Shown: positions 45,857 to 55,217, counted from the stretch's first letter. The stretch: DNA of 64,000 bases from Modestobacter italicus (GCF_019799965.1 NZ_JABGCJ010000002.1:248001-312000), one strand, 5' to 3'. Notes: a model not told the origin generated them from the letters alone. Numbers and translations are program-made.

Positions 45857-46461
45857 CGATCCGGGTGCTGCTGGCCGAGGACCAGGCGCTGGTGCGCGGC
45901 GCGCTGCGCACGCTGCTGGACCTCGAGGACGACATCGAGGTGGTGGCCGAGGTCGGCCGCGGTGACGAGGTCCTGGCCGCAGCGCAGGAGCACCGGCCGG
46001 ACGTCGCGCTGCTGGACATCGAGATGCCCGGGCAGGACGGCATCGAGGCCGCCCGCGAGCTGGCCACCGAGCTGCCGGGGGTGCGCGCCGTCGTCCTCAC
46101 CACGTTCGGCCGGCCGGGGTTCCTCCGCCGGGCGATGGAGGTCGGCGCAGCCGGGTTCCTGGTGAAGGACTCACCCGTCGCGGAGCTGGCGAGGGCGATC
46201 CGCGCGGTGATGGCGGGGGAGCGGGTGATCGACCGCGACCTGGCCGCCGCGGCGCTGGCGCTGGGCGCGACGCCGCTGTCGGTGCGCGAGGCCGACGTGC
46301 TGCGGGCCGCCGCGGACGGCGCAACGGTCGCCGACATCGCCGGCCGGCTGTACCTCAGCGAGGGGACGGTGCGGAACTACCTGTCCTCGGCGATCGGCAA
46401 GACCGGCGCGCGCACCCGGGTCGAGGCGGCGCGGGTGGCGGAGGAGAAGGGCTGGCTCTGA
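45853..46461 (+). CDS. NarL/LuxR-type response regulator
   Basis: A 202-residue regulator with a receiver domain (phospho-acceptor Asp55 in LLDIEMPG, switch residues in VLTTF and the conserved Lys in LVKDS) and a C-terminal LuxR helix-turn-helix (about 137-200, LSVREADVLRAAADGATVADIA). It is the partner of the upstream kinase and probably controls the ABC-2 exporter. The inverted repeat at 42970-42985 is a candidate binding site. Confidence 0.9.
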   Translation: MTIRVLLAEDQALVRGALRTLLDLEDDIEVVAEVGRGDEVLAAAQEHRPDVALLDIEMPGQDGIEAARELATELPGVRAVVLTTFGRPGFLRRAMEVGAAGFLVKDSPVAELARAIRAVMAGERVIDRDLAAAALALGATPLSVREADVLRAAADGATVADIAGRLYLSEGTVRNYLSSAIGKTGARTRVEAARVAEEKGWL

Positions 46462-46466
46462 AAGGA

Positions 46467-46520
46467 CCCCCTCGCCCCCCAACCCCTCGCTCCGCTCGGC
46501 GCCGGGCCCCTGCGAGGGGG
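46467..46520. terminator. Terminator between the response regulator and the convergent small gene
   Basis: CCCCCTCGC at 46467-46475 and a second CCCCTCGC at 46483-46490 can each pair with the GCGAGGGG of 46512-46520, giving two competing hairpins. Confidence 0.5.
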
Positions 46521-46528
46521 CCGGGTCG

Positions 46529-46864
46529 TCAGTGCGCTTCGGCGGTGGCGTCCTGGTCGGCGGGCATCAACGCGTCGAGGTCGAGCACGCGGACGTGGAT
46601 GACGTTGCGCTGCTGCAGGGCCGCGCGCAGCGCGCGGTGCAGGCCGTCCTCCAGGTACAGCTCGCCGTGCCACTGCACCGCGTGCGGGAACAGGTCGCCG
46701 TAGAACGTCGAGTCGTCGGCCAGCAGCGCGTCGAGGGCCAGCTCGCGCTTGGTGGTGACGAGGGTGTCCATGCGGATCTGCCGGGGCGGGATCATCGCCC
46801 AGTCGCGGGTGGAGAAGCCGTGGTCGGGATAGGGGCGTCCGTCGCGCACCGCCTTGAAGATCAG
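46529..46864 (-). CDS. Conserved actinobacterial protein, ParB-like fold, possible CTG start
   Basis: A 111-residue protein like that found opposite hrcA in Mycobacterium (Rv2375 position). The C-terminal half, with LYLEDGLHRALRAALQQRNVIHVRVLDLD, resembles the core of ParB/sulfiredoxin-type domains; the function is unknown. The first ATG/GTG in frame (GTG 46849) leaves no ribosome-binding site at a usable distance. A CTG at 46864 has GGGAGG exactly 7 nt upstream and gives MIFKAVRDGRPYPDHG, so CTG initiation is proposed. If GTG is used the protein has 106 residues. Confidence 0.7.
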   Translation of the reverse strand: MIFKAVRDGRPYPDHGFSTRDWAMIPPRQIRMDTLVTTKRELALDALLADDSTFYGDLFPHAVQWHGELYLEDGLHRALRAALQQRNVIHVRVLDLDALMPADQDATAEAH

Positions 46865-46915
46865 GGCTGAGCCTCCCGCTCCCGGGACCCCCGGTGGGGT
46901 CCGTCGACCGGAACC

Positions 46916-46921
46916 ACCCTA
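46916..46921 (-). promoter_or_regulatory. -10 element of the small conserved gene
   Basis: TAGGGT on the minus strand gives a leader of about 45 nt that contains the GGGAGG site. Confidence 0.4.
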
Positions 46922-47021
46922 GTGGGATTCGAGGCCCGTCGCCGACGCCCGCCGCGGCGGTATCGATCCCACCAGGGCCGAGGTCACCCGCGAGGCGGAG
47001 GACGGCGGGGGAGTGCGGTCG

Positions 47022-47052
47022 TATGCTGGCACTCGGTCCGCGCGAGTGCCAG
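47022..47052 (+). promoter_or_regulatory. hrcA promoter with CIRCE operator
   Basis: CTGGCACTC-N9-GAGTGCCAG (47026-47034 and 47044-47052) is the HrcA-binding CIRCE element, differing from the consensus only at the outer bases. The -10 box TATGCT (47022-47027) overlaps its left end, so bound HrcA would block transcription of the hrcA-dnaJ-rsmE operon. Confidence 0.85.
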
Positions 47053-47111
47053 GCACCTGCCCTGGGCACCCACTCCGCGACCACGTCGAACCGGTACGGG
47101 AGGTGTCAGCC

Positions 47112-48134
47112 GTGGCGCACGACGACCGGCGCCTGCGGGTGCTGCGGGCGATCGTCCAGGACTACGTCTCCACCAACGACCCGGTGGGGAGCAAGGCCCT
47201 GGCCGCCCGCTACGACCTCGGGGTGAGCCCGGCCACCATCCGCAACGACATGGCGGTGCTGGAGGAGGAGGGGTACATCACCCAGCCGCACACCAGCGCC
47301 GGCCGGGTGCCCACCGACAAGGGCTACCGCTTCTTCGTCGACCGGCTCAGCGCGATCAAGCCGCTGTCGGCCGCCGAGCGCAAGGCGATCGAGAAGTTCC
47401 TCGACGGCGCGGTCGACCTGCACGACGTGCTCGGCCGCAGCGTCCGGTTGCTGGCCCAGCTGACCCGCCAGGTCGCCGTCGTCCAGTACCCGACGCTGTC
47501 GCGCAGCGCCGTCCGGCACCTGGAGCTGGTGCCGCTGTCGACGTCCCGGCTGCTGCTGGTGCTGATCACCGACACCGGCCGGGTCGAGCAGCGCGTGGTG
47601 GAGGTGCCGGTCGACACCGAGGCCGACACGGTCGCCGAGCTGCGCACCACGCTCAACGCCGCCTTCACCGGCGCCAAGCTCGGCGAGGCCAGCGACAAGG
47701 TCGCCGACCTGGTCGAGAGCGCCGCCCCGCACCTGCGGCCGCTGGTCGCCGCGGTGAGCGCCACCCTGCTGGAGACCCTGGTCGAGCCCTCGGAGGACCG
47801 GCTGGTCATCGGCGGGACGGCGAACCTCGCGCAGGGCAGCGCGCTGGACTTCCCCGGCACCTTCCGCCCGCTGCTGGAGGCGCTGGAAGAACAGGTCGTC
47901 GTCCTGCGGTTGATGGCCGAGGTGGGGCCCAGCACGGTGACGGTGAGCATCGGTGAGGAGAACGAGCACGAGGCGCTGACCGCCGCGTCGTTCGTCTCCG
48001 TGGGCTACGGGTCCGGTGACCAGGCGCTGGGCGGCCTCGGTGTCGTCGGCCCCACCCGGATGGACTACGCAGGGAACATCGCCGCGGTACGAGCCGTGGC
48101 CCGCTACGTCGGCCACCTGCTGGCCGAGAGCTGA
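47112..48134 (+). CDS. hrcA: Heat-inducible transcription repressor HrcA
   Basis: Represses heat-shock genes by binding CIRCE, with GroEL as folding partner. The 340-residue protein has the N-terminal winged helix ([38 protein letters not shown]) and the inserted dimerisation and GAF-like domains. The GTG start is set by GGGAGG 8 nt upstream. An autoregulatory CIRCE lies about 60 bp upstream. It precedes dnaJ by 16 nt, as in other actinobacteria. Confidence 0.95.
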   Translation: MAHDDRRLRVLRAIVQDYVSTNDPVGSKALAARYDLGVSPATIRNDMAVLEEEGYITQPHTSAGRVPTDKGYRFFVDRLSAIKPLSAAERKAIEKFLDGAVDLHDVLGRSVRLLAQLTRQVAVVQYPTLSRSAVRHLELVPLSTSRLLLVLITDTGRVEQRVVEVPVDTEADTVAELRTTLNAAFTGAKLGEASDKVADLVESAAPHLRPLVAAVSATLLETLVEPSEDRLVIGGTANLAQGSALDFPGTFRPLLEALEEQVVVLRLMAEVGPSTVTVSIGEENEHEALTAASFVSVGYGSGDQALGGLGVVGPTRMDYAGNIAAVRAVARYVGHLLAES

Positions 48135-48150
48135 GGACTGAGACCACCGA

Positions 48151-49290
48151 ATGGCAACCGACTACTACGGCGTGCTGGGCCTGTCGCAGGGCGCCAGCGA
48201 CACCGAGATCAAGCGCGCCTACCGCAAGATGGCGCGCGACCTGCACCCCGACGTCAACCCCGACCCGGGTGCGAAGGAGAAGTTCGGCGAGGTCAGCCGG
48301 GCCTACGAGGCGCTGACCGACCCGGAGAAGCGGCGCATCATCGACCTCGGCGGTGACCCCTACGACACCGGCGGCGGCCGCGGCGGCAGCCCGTTCGGCA
48401 ACGCCGCGGGCTTCGGTGGCCTCGGCGACATCATGGACGCCTTCTTCGGCGGCGCCGGTGGCGCGCGCGGGCCGCGCAGCCGCACCCGCGAGGGCGAGGA
48501 CGCGCTGATCCGGGTCGACCTCGACCTGCACGAGACGGTCTTCGGGACGACGACCGACATCACCGTCGACACCGCCGTGCTCTGCGACGTCTGCACCGGC
48601 GCGGGGACGGCGCCGGGCACCCACCCGGAGACCTGCTCGACCTGCAACGGCCGCGGTGAGGTGCAGAGCGTGCAGCGCTCCTTCCTCGGCCAGGTCATCG
48701 CCAGCCGCCCGTGCCCCACCTGCCAGGCCACCGGCCAGGTCATCCCCAACCCCTGCGCGCAGTGCGGTGGCGACGGCCGGGTGCGCGCCCGCCGCACCAT
48801 CCCGATCAAGGTGCCGGCCGGCGTCGAGGACGGCATGCGGATCCGGCTCGCCGGCTACGGCGAGGTCGGCCGCGGCGGTGGCCCCGCCGGTGACCTCTAC
48901 GTCGAGGTGCACGAGCGCCCGCACGACGTCTTCACCCGGGACGGCGAGGACCTGCACTGCCGGGTCACCCTGCCGATGACCGCCGCCGCGCTGGGCACCA
49001 CGCTGAAGCTGGAGACCCTAGACGGCAACGAGGACCTGACGATCAAGCCCGGCACCCAGTCCGGCACCGTGCTCACCCTGCGCGCGCACGGCGCCCCGCG
49101 GCTGCGCGGCACCGGCCGCGGCAACCTGCTGGTGCACCTGGACGTGCAGACCCCCACCCGGCTCGACGCCCGCCAGTCCGAGCTGCTGCGCGAGCTGGCC
49201 GGGCTGCGCGGCGAGGACCTCACCGAGGGCAGCAGCGCCCACCACGGCGGTCTGTTCACCCGGGTCCGCGACGCGTTCAACGGCCGATGA
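48151..49290 (+). CDS. dnaJ: Chaperone DnaJ (second type)
   Basis: Hsp40 co-chaperone that stimulates DnaK. In 379 residues it has the J domain with HPD at 32-34, a Gly/Phe-rich linker, a zinc finger of four CxxCxGxG-type repeats ([32 protein letters not shown]) and the substrate-binding C-terminal domain. This is the hrcA-linked DnaJ2 paralogue of actinobacteria. It overlaps rsmE as ATGA. Confidence 0.95.
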   Translation: MATDYYGVLGLSQGASDTEIKRAYRKMARDLHPDVNPDPGAKEKFGEVSRAYEALTDPEKRRIIDLGGDPYDTGGGRGGSPFGNAAGFGGLGDIMDAFFGGAGGARGPRSRTREGEDALIRVDLDLHETVFGTTTDITVDTAVLCDVCTGAGTAPGTHPETCSTCNGRGEVQSVQRSFLGQVIASRPCPTCQATGQVIPNPCAQCGGDGRVRARRTIPIKVPAGVEDGMRIRLAGYGEVGRGGGPAGDLYVEVHERPHDVFTRDGEDLHCRVTLPMTAAALGTTLKLETLDGNEDLTIKPGTQSGTVLTLRAHGAPRLRGTGRGNLLVHLDVQTPTRLDARQSELLRELAGLRGEDLTEGSSAHHGGLFTRVRDAFNGR

Positions 49291-50039
49291 CCTCGGCCGG
49301 CCCCGAGGCCGACGGCGCCCCGCTCTTCCTGCTCGACGAGGTGCCCGACGGTGACGTGCTGACCGTGGACGGCGCCGAGGGCCGGCACGCCGTCGACGTG
49401 CTGCGGCTCGCCACCGGGGAGCGGGTGCGGGTCAGCGACGGGCAGGGGCTGCTCGTCGAGGGCTCGGTGGTCGCCGCCGAGGGGTCCGCGCTGCGGGTGC
49501 AGGTGCTCGCCCGGCACGACGTCCCGGCCCCGCAGCCGGAGTTCGTGCTGGTGCAGGCGCTGCCCAAGGGCGACCGCGGGCCGCTCGCCGTCGACCTGGC
49601 CACCGAGCTGGGCGTCGACCGGATCGTGCCGTGGACGGCGGCGCGCTGCGTCACGAAGTGGCGCGAGGACCGGGTGGACAAGGGCCTGGCGAAGTGGCGC
49701 TCGGCGGCCCGTGCGGCCACCAAGCAGGCTCGCCGTCCCCGGGTGCCCGAGGTGACCGAGCCGATGAGCACCCGCCAGGTGTGCGGAATGCTCGCCGACG
49801 TCGACCTGGCGCTGGTGCTGCACGAGCAGGCCCGCCAGCCGTTCGCGAAGCTCGACGTGCCCGCCACCGGCACGGTCGCGGTCATCGTCGGCCCCGAGGG
49901 TGGGCTGACCGACGGCGAGGTGGTCGCCTTCCGCGCCGCCGGCGCCCACTCGGTGCGCCTGGGCCCCGAGGTGCTGCGGACCTCGACCGCCGGCGCCGCC
50001 GCCCTCGCCGCGCTCTCCGCCCGCACCCGCTGGGCCTGA
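49287..50039 (+). CDS. rsmE: 16S rRNA m3U1498 methyltransferase
   Basis: SPOUT methyltransferase that modifies U1498 of 16S rRNA. The 250-residue protein has the N-terminal PUA-like domain ([13 protein letters not shown]) and the SPOUT knot with [13 protein letters not shown] and [11 protein letters not shown]. It is translationally coupled to dnaJ. Two strong inverted repeats follow the stop. Confidence 0.92.
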   Translation: MTSAGPEADGAPLFLLDEVPDGDVLTVDGAEGRHAVDVLRLATGERVRVSDGQGLLVEGSVVAAEGSALRVQVLARHDVPAPQPEFVLVQALPKGDRGPLAVDLATELGVDRIVPWTAARCVTKWREDRVDKGLAKWRSAARAATKQARRPRVPEVTEPMSTRQVCGMLADVDLALVLHEQARQPFAKLDVPATGTVAVIVGPEGGLTDGEVVAFRAAGAHSVRLGPEVLRTSTAGAAALAALSARTRWA

Positions 50040-50041
50040 CC

Positions 50042-50079
50042 GCACACTCGGCCGAGCTGCCCCGCTCGGCCGAGTGTGC
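50042..50079. terminator. 16-bp perfect inverted repeat after rsmE
   Basis: Arms at 50042-50057 and 50064-50079 enclose a 6-nt loop, starting 3 nt past the rsmE stop. It is the probable terminator of the hrcA operon. Confidence 0.75.
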
Positions 50080-50150
50080 AGTTCCTGTCGCCGACACGCG
50101 CCGACCCGCTGTCCAGGACGACCCGAACTGCGCAGTCGGGCGCACCGACC

Positions 50151-50213
50151 GTTGATCATCGGCGAGTGGCTGCCCGACGCGCCGGTGCCGGCCGCCACTC
50201 GCCGATGATCAAC
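50151..50213. repeat. 20-bp perfect inverted repeat before the importer genes
   Basis: Arms at 50151-50170 and 50194-50213 flank a 23-nt GC-rich loop. It ends 11 bp from the convergent permease stop, so it could terminate that operon from the other side; the A/T-containing outer arm (GTTGATCATC) is unlike the surrounding sequence. Confidence 0.65.
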
Positions 50214-50224
50214 ACCGCGGTGAG

Positions 50225-51838
50225 CTACCGCAGCGCGGCGCGGGCGCGGGCGCTGACCAGGTCGACCGCCGCCGTCAGCAGCACCAGCGCGGCCAGCACC
50301 GTGGTCACCGCGCCCCAGTCGAAGGCCGCCACCCGGCTGGCCAGCAGCGCCCCGAGGCCGCCGGCGCCGAGCAGGCCGACCAGCACGGTGTCCCGGATCG
50401 CCACCTCCCAGCGGTACAGCGCGAACGCCAGCACCGGCCCGGTGGCGGCCGGCAGCACCCCGTACAGCCAGCCGCCGACCGGCCCGGCGCCCAGCGCGGT
50501 CAGCGCTGCCCGGGGACGCGGGTCCAGCTCCTCGGTGGCCTCCGCGGCCAGCCGGCCGAGCACGCCCAGGGTGTAGACGCCCAGCGCCAGCGCGCCGGGC
50601 AGCACGCCCGGCAGCAGCACGAACAGCAGCACGAGCGCCCACACCGGCGGCGGCACCGCGCGCAGCAGCAGCAACCCCAGCCGGACGACGGCGCCGGCCA
50701 GCCGCCGTCCGGCCGAGGCCCGGGCGGGGCGGGCGGCCACCCCGGCCAGCAGCACCGCGCCGAGCGTGGCCACCGCGATCGCGATCACCGACATCTGCAC
50801 CGTGTCGACCGCGGCCGTGGCCACCGCCGACAGCAGCGGGCCGTCGACGTCCGGGGGCCAGGCGGCCGAGAGCACGTAGGCCAGCTGCGCACCGGTGCGG
50901 TCGCTGACCAGGGTGGCCGGGGAGATCGCCAGGTACCACCACGACCACCCCACCCCGGCCAGCACGACGGCGACGGCGGTGGTGAGCGCGGGGTCGCGGC
51001 GCAGCCGGTCCCCGGACGCGCGGGGCGAGGCCACCCGCCGGCGCACCGCCCGGCCCCCGGCGTCGGCGGCCAGACAGAGCAGGGCCAGGGCGTAGACGCA
51101 GGACCACACCTGCTCCCAGCGCAGCGAGCTGAACGACAGCGACAGCTGGTAGCCCAGCCCGCCGGCGCCGATCAGCCCCAGCACCACCGCCGACCGGACG
51201 GCGCACTCCAGCCGGTAGAACGAGTAGGACAGCAGCCCGCCCGAGGCCGGCGGCAGCAGCCCGTACAGCGCCGCCGTCGCCCGGCCCGCGCCCGCGGCGA
51301 GCAGCGCGGAGTACGCACCGCGGGGCACCTCGTCGAGCAGGTCGGCGAACACCTTGGCGGTCACCGCGCCGTACGGGATGCCGATCGCCAGCACGCCCAC
51401 CCACGGGTCCAGGCCCAGCAGGTTGACCAGCAGCAGCCCCCACACCGCCTCGTGCAGCCCGCGCGGGACGGCGAGCGCGCCCCGGGCCAGCGTCCACCCC
51501 GCCCGGCGCCGTCCCCAGGTGGTGCGGGCCAGGGCCACCGCGCCGACGGCGCCGAGCCCGATGGCCAGCGCGGCACCCAGCGCGGCGTAGGCGACGGTGA
51601 CCAGCACCGAGTCGGCGAGCACCCGGAGGAAGGCGCCGTCCAGCGCGGGGGAGAGGGCGGCGGCGGCGAACCGGCCGAACTGCGCCGTCCCGGCCGGGTT
51701 GGTGACCTCGCCGGAGAACGCCCCGGCGCCGGCCAGCGACCACACCACCACGGCGAGCGCGCCGAGCCCCCAGCCCCAGCGGGCCCGCACCCGGTGCAGC
51801 CGGGGGTGCACCCGGGGCCGGACCAGCACGGTGGTCAC
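50225..51838 (-). CDS. Fused phosphonate-type ABC permease (two PhnE domains)
   Basis: A 537-residue inner-membrane permease in which two PhnE-like halves are joined in one chain. Each half has about six helices and an EAA-type loop (GAGRATAALYGLLPPASGG in the first, GAGPVGGWLYGVLPAATGP in the second), and each ends in a GLIGAGGLG or GLLGAGGLG motif. The single gene therefore forms the whole channel. It overlaps the ATPase gene as GTGA and ends in TAG. Confidence 0.88.
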   Translation of the reverse strand: MTTVLVRPRVHPRLHRVRARWGWGLGALAVVVWSLAGAGAFSGEVTNPAGTAQFGRFAAAALSPALDGAFLRVLADSVLVTVAYAALGAALAIGLGAVGAVALARTTWGRRRAGWTLARGALAVPRGLHEAVWGLLLVNLLGLDPWVGVLAIGIPYGAVTAKVFADLLDEVPRGAYSALLAAGAGRATAALYGLLPPASGGLLSYSFYRLECAVRSAVVLGLIGAGGLGYQLSLSFSSLRWEQVWSCVYALALLCLAADAGGRAVRRRVASPRASGDRLRRDPALTTAVAVVLAGVGWSWWYLAISPATLVSDRTGAQLAYVLSAAWPPDVDGPLLSAVATAAVDTVQMSVIAIAVATLGAVLLAGVAARPARASAGRRLAGAVVRLGLLLLRAVPPPVWALVLLFVLLPGVLPGALALGVYTLGVLGRLAAEATEELDPRPRAALTALGAGPVGGWLYGVLPAATGPVLAFALYRWEVAIRDTVLVGLLGAGGLGALLASRVAAFDWGAVTTVLAALVLLTAAVDLVSARARAALR

Positions 51839-52581
51839 CGGGGGGCGCCGTAGAAGTCGGCCAGGTCGCCGGCGGTCAGCGACGCCGCGGGGGCGTCGAG
51901 GGTGATCCGGCCGGCGACCAGCCCGACCACCCGGGTGCAGTGCCGCAGCGCCAGCACCGGGTCGTGCAGCGAGGCCACCAGCGCGCCGCCGCGGTCGACG
52001 GCCAGGCCGGCGAGCAGCTCCAGCGTGCGACCGGCGAGCAGCGGGTCCAGCGCGGAGGCGGGCTCGTCGGCGAGCACCAGCTCCGGGCGCTGCACGAGGA
52101 GCCGGGCCACCGCGACCCGCTGCCGTTGCCCGCCCGACAGCCGGTCGGTGCGCTCGAACACCCGGTCGGCCAGCTCGACCCGGGTCAGCGCGTCGAGCAC
52201 CTCGGGCAGCCCCTGCGGCCGGGCCAGCGACCAGGCCGCCCGCCAGGCCGGCCAGCTCGACAGCCGGCCGGCGTTGACGTTGTGCACCACCCGCAGCTGG
52301 CCGACCAGCTCCAGGTGCTGGTGCACGGTGCCCACCCGGGCGCGCAGCTCCCGCAGCGCCCGGCCGCGCAGCGCGGTGGGGTCGGTGCCGAGCACCCGCA
52401 CCGAGCCGGTCGAGGGCAGCACCGAGCCGTTGGCCAGCCCCAGCAGCGTCGACTTGCCGGCACCGGACGGCCCGACCACGGCCACCCGCTCACCGGCGTG
52501 GACGGTGAGGTCCACGCCGGTGAGCGCGGCGGTGCCGCCGTAGCGGACCGTGACGCCGTCCAGCCGGAGGACGGCGGTCAG
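51835..52581 (-). CDS. Phosphonate-type ABC ATPase, probable CTG start
   Basis: A 248-residue ATPase with Walker A GPSGAGKS at 37-44, signature LSGGQRQR, Walker B LVLADEPAS and the H-loop SLHD. The first in-frame GTG (52515) would delete the first two beta strands. A CTG at 52581 overlaps the upstream stop as CTGA, in line with the 4-nt overlaps used elsewhere, and gives MTAVLRLDGVTVRYGG, the normal N-terminus. CTG initiation is therefore proposed. It works with the adjacent binding protein and fused permease. Confidence 0.83.
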   Translation of the reverse strand: MTAVLRLDGVTVRYGGTAALTGVDLTVHAGERVAVVGPSGAGKSTLLGLANGSVLPSTGSVRVLGTDPTALRGRALRELRARVGTVHQHLELVGQLRVVHNVNAGRLSSWPAWRAAWSLARPQGLPEVLDALTRVELADRVFERTDRLSGGQRQRVAVARLLVQRPELVLADEPASALDPLLAGRTLELLAGLAVDRGGALVASLHDPVLALRHCTRVVGLVAGRITLDAPAASLTAGDLADFYGAPR

Positions 52582-53540
52582 CTGATCAGCCCCAGGTCGC
52601 GTCCGACGGCCTCGATCTGGTCGTAGTTCGACGCTTCGGTCGGGATGAACGCCCCGGCCCCGAACAGCTCCAGCACCTCGTCACCGGCGCGCAGGCCGGT
52701 GAGGTGGTCGAGCAGCCGGTCGGGCAGGTCGTCGCCGAGCCGTTCGACCGCCTGCGGGCCCAGCAGCCAGTGGTAGTCGTGGTACTCCGGGGTGCGGGCG
52801 TACTGCAGCACGGTGGACGGGTCGACGGTGCCGTCCTCGGTGCGGGAGGCCCAGACCTGCTCGTTGAGCACGCCGGCCTGGTAGCTGCCGGAGGCCACCA
52901 GCGAGATCGTCGCGTCGTGCGAGCCGGAGAACCCCGGACCACCGGGGAAGCCCTGCGGGTCCACGCCCTGCTGGGTGAGGAAGTACGCCGGCATCAGCCG
53001 CCCGGACGTCGACGTCTCGCTGCCGTAGGTGAACCGCAGGCCGGCCAGCGGGGTGAGGTCGTCGGCGGGGGTGAGTCCGGTGTCGGCGTTGACGATGAAG
53101 ACCGAGGTGAAGGACTCGTCGATGTCGCGCTGGGCGATCGGCTGCGCGCCGGGGGTCTGCAGCCGGGCCTGCACGCCGGTGAGCCCGCCGAACCAGACCA
53201 GGTCGAGGTCGCCGGTGCGGAAGAGGGAGACCGCGGCGCCGTAGTCGGTCACCGGGGTGTAGCGGACGTCGAGGTCCAGCGCGGCGGACATCGAGTCGGC
53301 GACCGTGCCGTACAGCCGCTGCAGCACCTCGGGGTCCTGGTCGGGGATCGCGCCGATGGTCAGCGAGCCGGACGACGACCCGGCCGGGCCCCCGGACGAC
53401 GACACGGGGGAGGTGCGGCCACAGGCGGCGAGCACGGCCGCGGCGGCGGTGGCCGCGGTGCCGGCGAGGAAGCCGCGCCGCGACAGGAACTGGGACTGTT
53501 GTGCGGAGCCACCCGACCGGACGGCGCGACGGCTGCTCAC
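52578..53540 (-). CDS. Phosphonate/phosphite-type binding lipoprotein, Tat signal
   Basis: A 320-residue periplasmic-type binding protein of the PhnD/PtxB group. The N-terminus carries a twin-arginine signal (SRRGFLAG, Arg21-Arg22) followed by a lipobox ending in Cys40 (LAAC), so it is probably exported folded and lipid-anchored. The ligand could be phosphonate, phosphite or another oxyanion; no catabolic genes lie beside it. It is the first gene of the three-gene importer. GAGGA just upstream supports the GTG start. Confidence 0.85.
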   Translation of the reverse strand: MSSRRAVRSGGSAQQSQFLSRRGFLAGTAATAAAAVLAACGRTSPVSSSGGPAGSSSGSLTIGAIPDQDPEVLQRLYGTVADSMSAALDLDVRYTPVTDYGAAVSLFRTGDLDLVWFGGLTGVQARLQTPGAQPIAQRDIDESFTSVFIVNADTGLTPADDLTPLAGLRFTYGSETSTSGRLMPAYFLTQQGVDPQGFPGGPGFSGSHDATISLVASGSYQAGVLNEQVWASRTEDGTVDPSTVLQYARTPEYHDYHWLLGPQAVERLGDDLPDRLLDHLTGLRAGDEVLELFGAGAFIPTEASNYDQIEAVGRDLGLIS

Positions 53541-53657
53541 TACGTCCTCGGGTGGGGCTGGGGAACGGACACGGGGACCTCCAGGGACGGACGACGGGGG
53601 ACGGCCTCATCGTCGCCCATGGCCCGGACCGCCCACCCGGAGGGCCCGCCCGGCGCG

Positions 53658-55217
53658 TCAGGCCAGGTCGACGATGCTGCGGGTCACCGCCGCCTGCTCG
53701 GTGAGCACGCCACCGATCAGGTGCTGGGTCTCGTTGATCCGCTCGACGATCTCCCGGATCGCAGCCAGCGCGCCCACCACGTTCTGCACGTCGCCCTGGA
53801 TGGTGGCGACCCGGCTGCTGACGTCCTCGGTGGCCTGGGCGGTCTCCCGGGCCAGCTCCTTGACCTCACCGGCGACCACCGCGAAGCCCTTGCCCGCCTC
53901 ACCGGCCCGGGCGGCCTCGATGGTCGCGTTGAGGGCGAGCAGGTTGGTCTGCTCGGCGATGCCGGTGATCACCTTGACCACCTTGTCGATCTCCGCGCTG
54001 GACCTGCCCAGGCCGGCGACGAACCCGGTCGCCTCACCGGCGACGCGCTGCCCGTCCCCGGCCACCCGGGTCGCCTCGGCGACGTTGCGCTCCACCTCGT
54101 CGATCGAGGCGACCAGCTCCCGCCCGGCCTCGGCCACCCGGCCCGCCGCCGCCAGCCGCTGCACGGTCTGGGAGATCAGGAAGGCGGTGTTGCGCAGCGC
54201 GTCGCGCCGGCTGTCGCTCATGATCAGCGTGCGGGTGGCGAAGAAGTCCATCGTGCCGACGATCCGGCCGTCGACGGTGATCGGCAGGCAGACCCCGGAC
54301 CTGACCCCGGCGTTGCGGGCGGCCGGTGCGCGGACGCAGTCGGTGACCGAGCCGAGGTCCTCCACGAACACCAGGTCGCCGGCGGCCCAGGTGCGGCCGG
54401 CCACGCCGACGCCCTTGGCGAAGCTGGCCTCCCGGGTGACCGCACGGAACTCCGCGCCCAGGTCGCCGGACTCCAGGGAGAAGGTCAGCGCTGTGCCCGC
54501 GTCGTCCAGCGTCCAGTACGAGCCGTAGTGCCAGTCGAACTCCCGCCGGATGGTGGCCAGCGCGGTGGCCACCGTCTCCTCGGCGGTGCGGGCCCCGCTC
54601 AGCTCACGGAGCAGGCTGTTGATCGCCGCGACGTCGCCGGCCGCCCGGCGCTGGTCCTCGGCCTCGGCCACCCGGCCGAACGCCTGGGACACCAGCTGCC
54701 CGACCGCGCGCAGCGCGGCCAGCCGCTCGGTCGAGGGGGCCAGCGTCTCGGTGGTGAAGAAGTCCATGGTGCCGACGACGGCGCCGCGGCGGAGGACGGG
54801 GAAGCACACCCCGCTGCGCACCCCGGCCCGCTGGGCGGCCGGGGCGCGCACGCAGTCGGTCAGCTCGCCCAGGTCGGGCACGAACACCAGGTCGCGCGCC
54901 CGCCACGCCCGGCCGGACAGCCCGACGCCCTCGGCGAAGGAGGCGGTCAGGGTGACCTGGCGGAACTCCTGGCCGGCGTCGCCGGACTCCACCGCGAAGT
55001 GCAGCCGGCCGTCCTCGGGGGCGATCCGCCAGTACGAGCCGTAGGCCCAGCCGAAGCACTCGCGCACGGTGTCCAGGGCGACCCGGGCGACCTCCTCGGC
55101 GGTGCTGGTCCGGTCGAGGGCGGCCAGCACCCGGGTGACTGCGGTGACGTCGGAGCGCGCCTCGGCCAGCTCGGCGGTCCGGTCCGGGGCGGTGCGGCGG
55201 GACGGGGTGATGCGCAT
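53658..55217 (-). CDS. Soluble tandem-GAF chemoreceptor-like protein
   Basis: A 519-residue methyl-accepting-type protein with no transmembrane segment. Two GAF domains (about 30-180 and 205-350) are close duplicates: both contain a YGSYW segment, a GVRSGVC segment and a GTMDFF strand. The last 160 residues form the signalling hairpin with tip sequence [20 protein letters not shown]. It probably senses a cytoplasmic ligand or redox state and signals to a CheA not present here. The ATG is the first in-frame start. Confidence 0.85.
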   Translation of the reverse strand: MRITPSRRTAPDRTAELAEARSDVTAVTRVLAALDRTSTAEEVARVALDTVRECFGWAYGSYWRIAPEDGRLHFAVESGDAGQEFRQVTLTASFAEGVGLSGRAWRARDLVFVPDLGELTDCVRAPAAQRAGVRSGVCFPVLRRGAVVGTMDFFTTETLAPSTERLAALRAVGQLVSQAFGRVAEAEDQRRAAGDVAAINSLLRELSGARTAEETVATALATIRREFDWHYGSYWTLDDAGTALTFSLESGDLGAEFRAVTREASFAKGVGVAGRTWAAGDLVFVEDLGSVTDCVRAPAARNAGVRSGVCLPITVDGRIVGTMDFFATRTLIMSDSRRDALRNTAFLISQTVQRLAAAGRVAEAGRELVASIDEVERNVAEATRVAGDGQRVAGEATGFVAGLGRSSAEIDKVVKVITGIAEQTNLLALNATIEAARAGEAGKGFAVVAGEVKELARETAQATEDVSSRVATIQGDVQNVVGALAAIREIVERINETQHLIGGVLTEQAAVTRSIVDLA

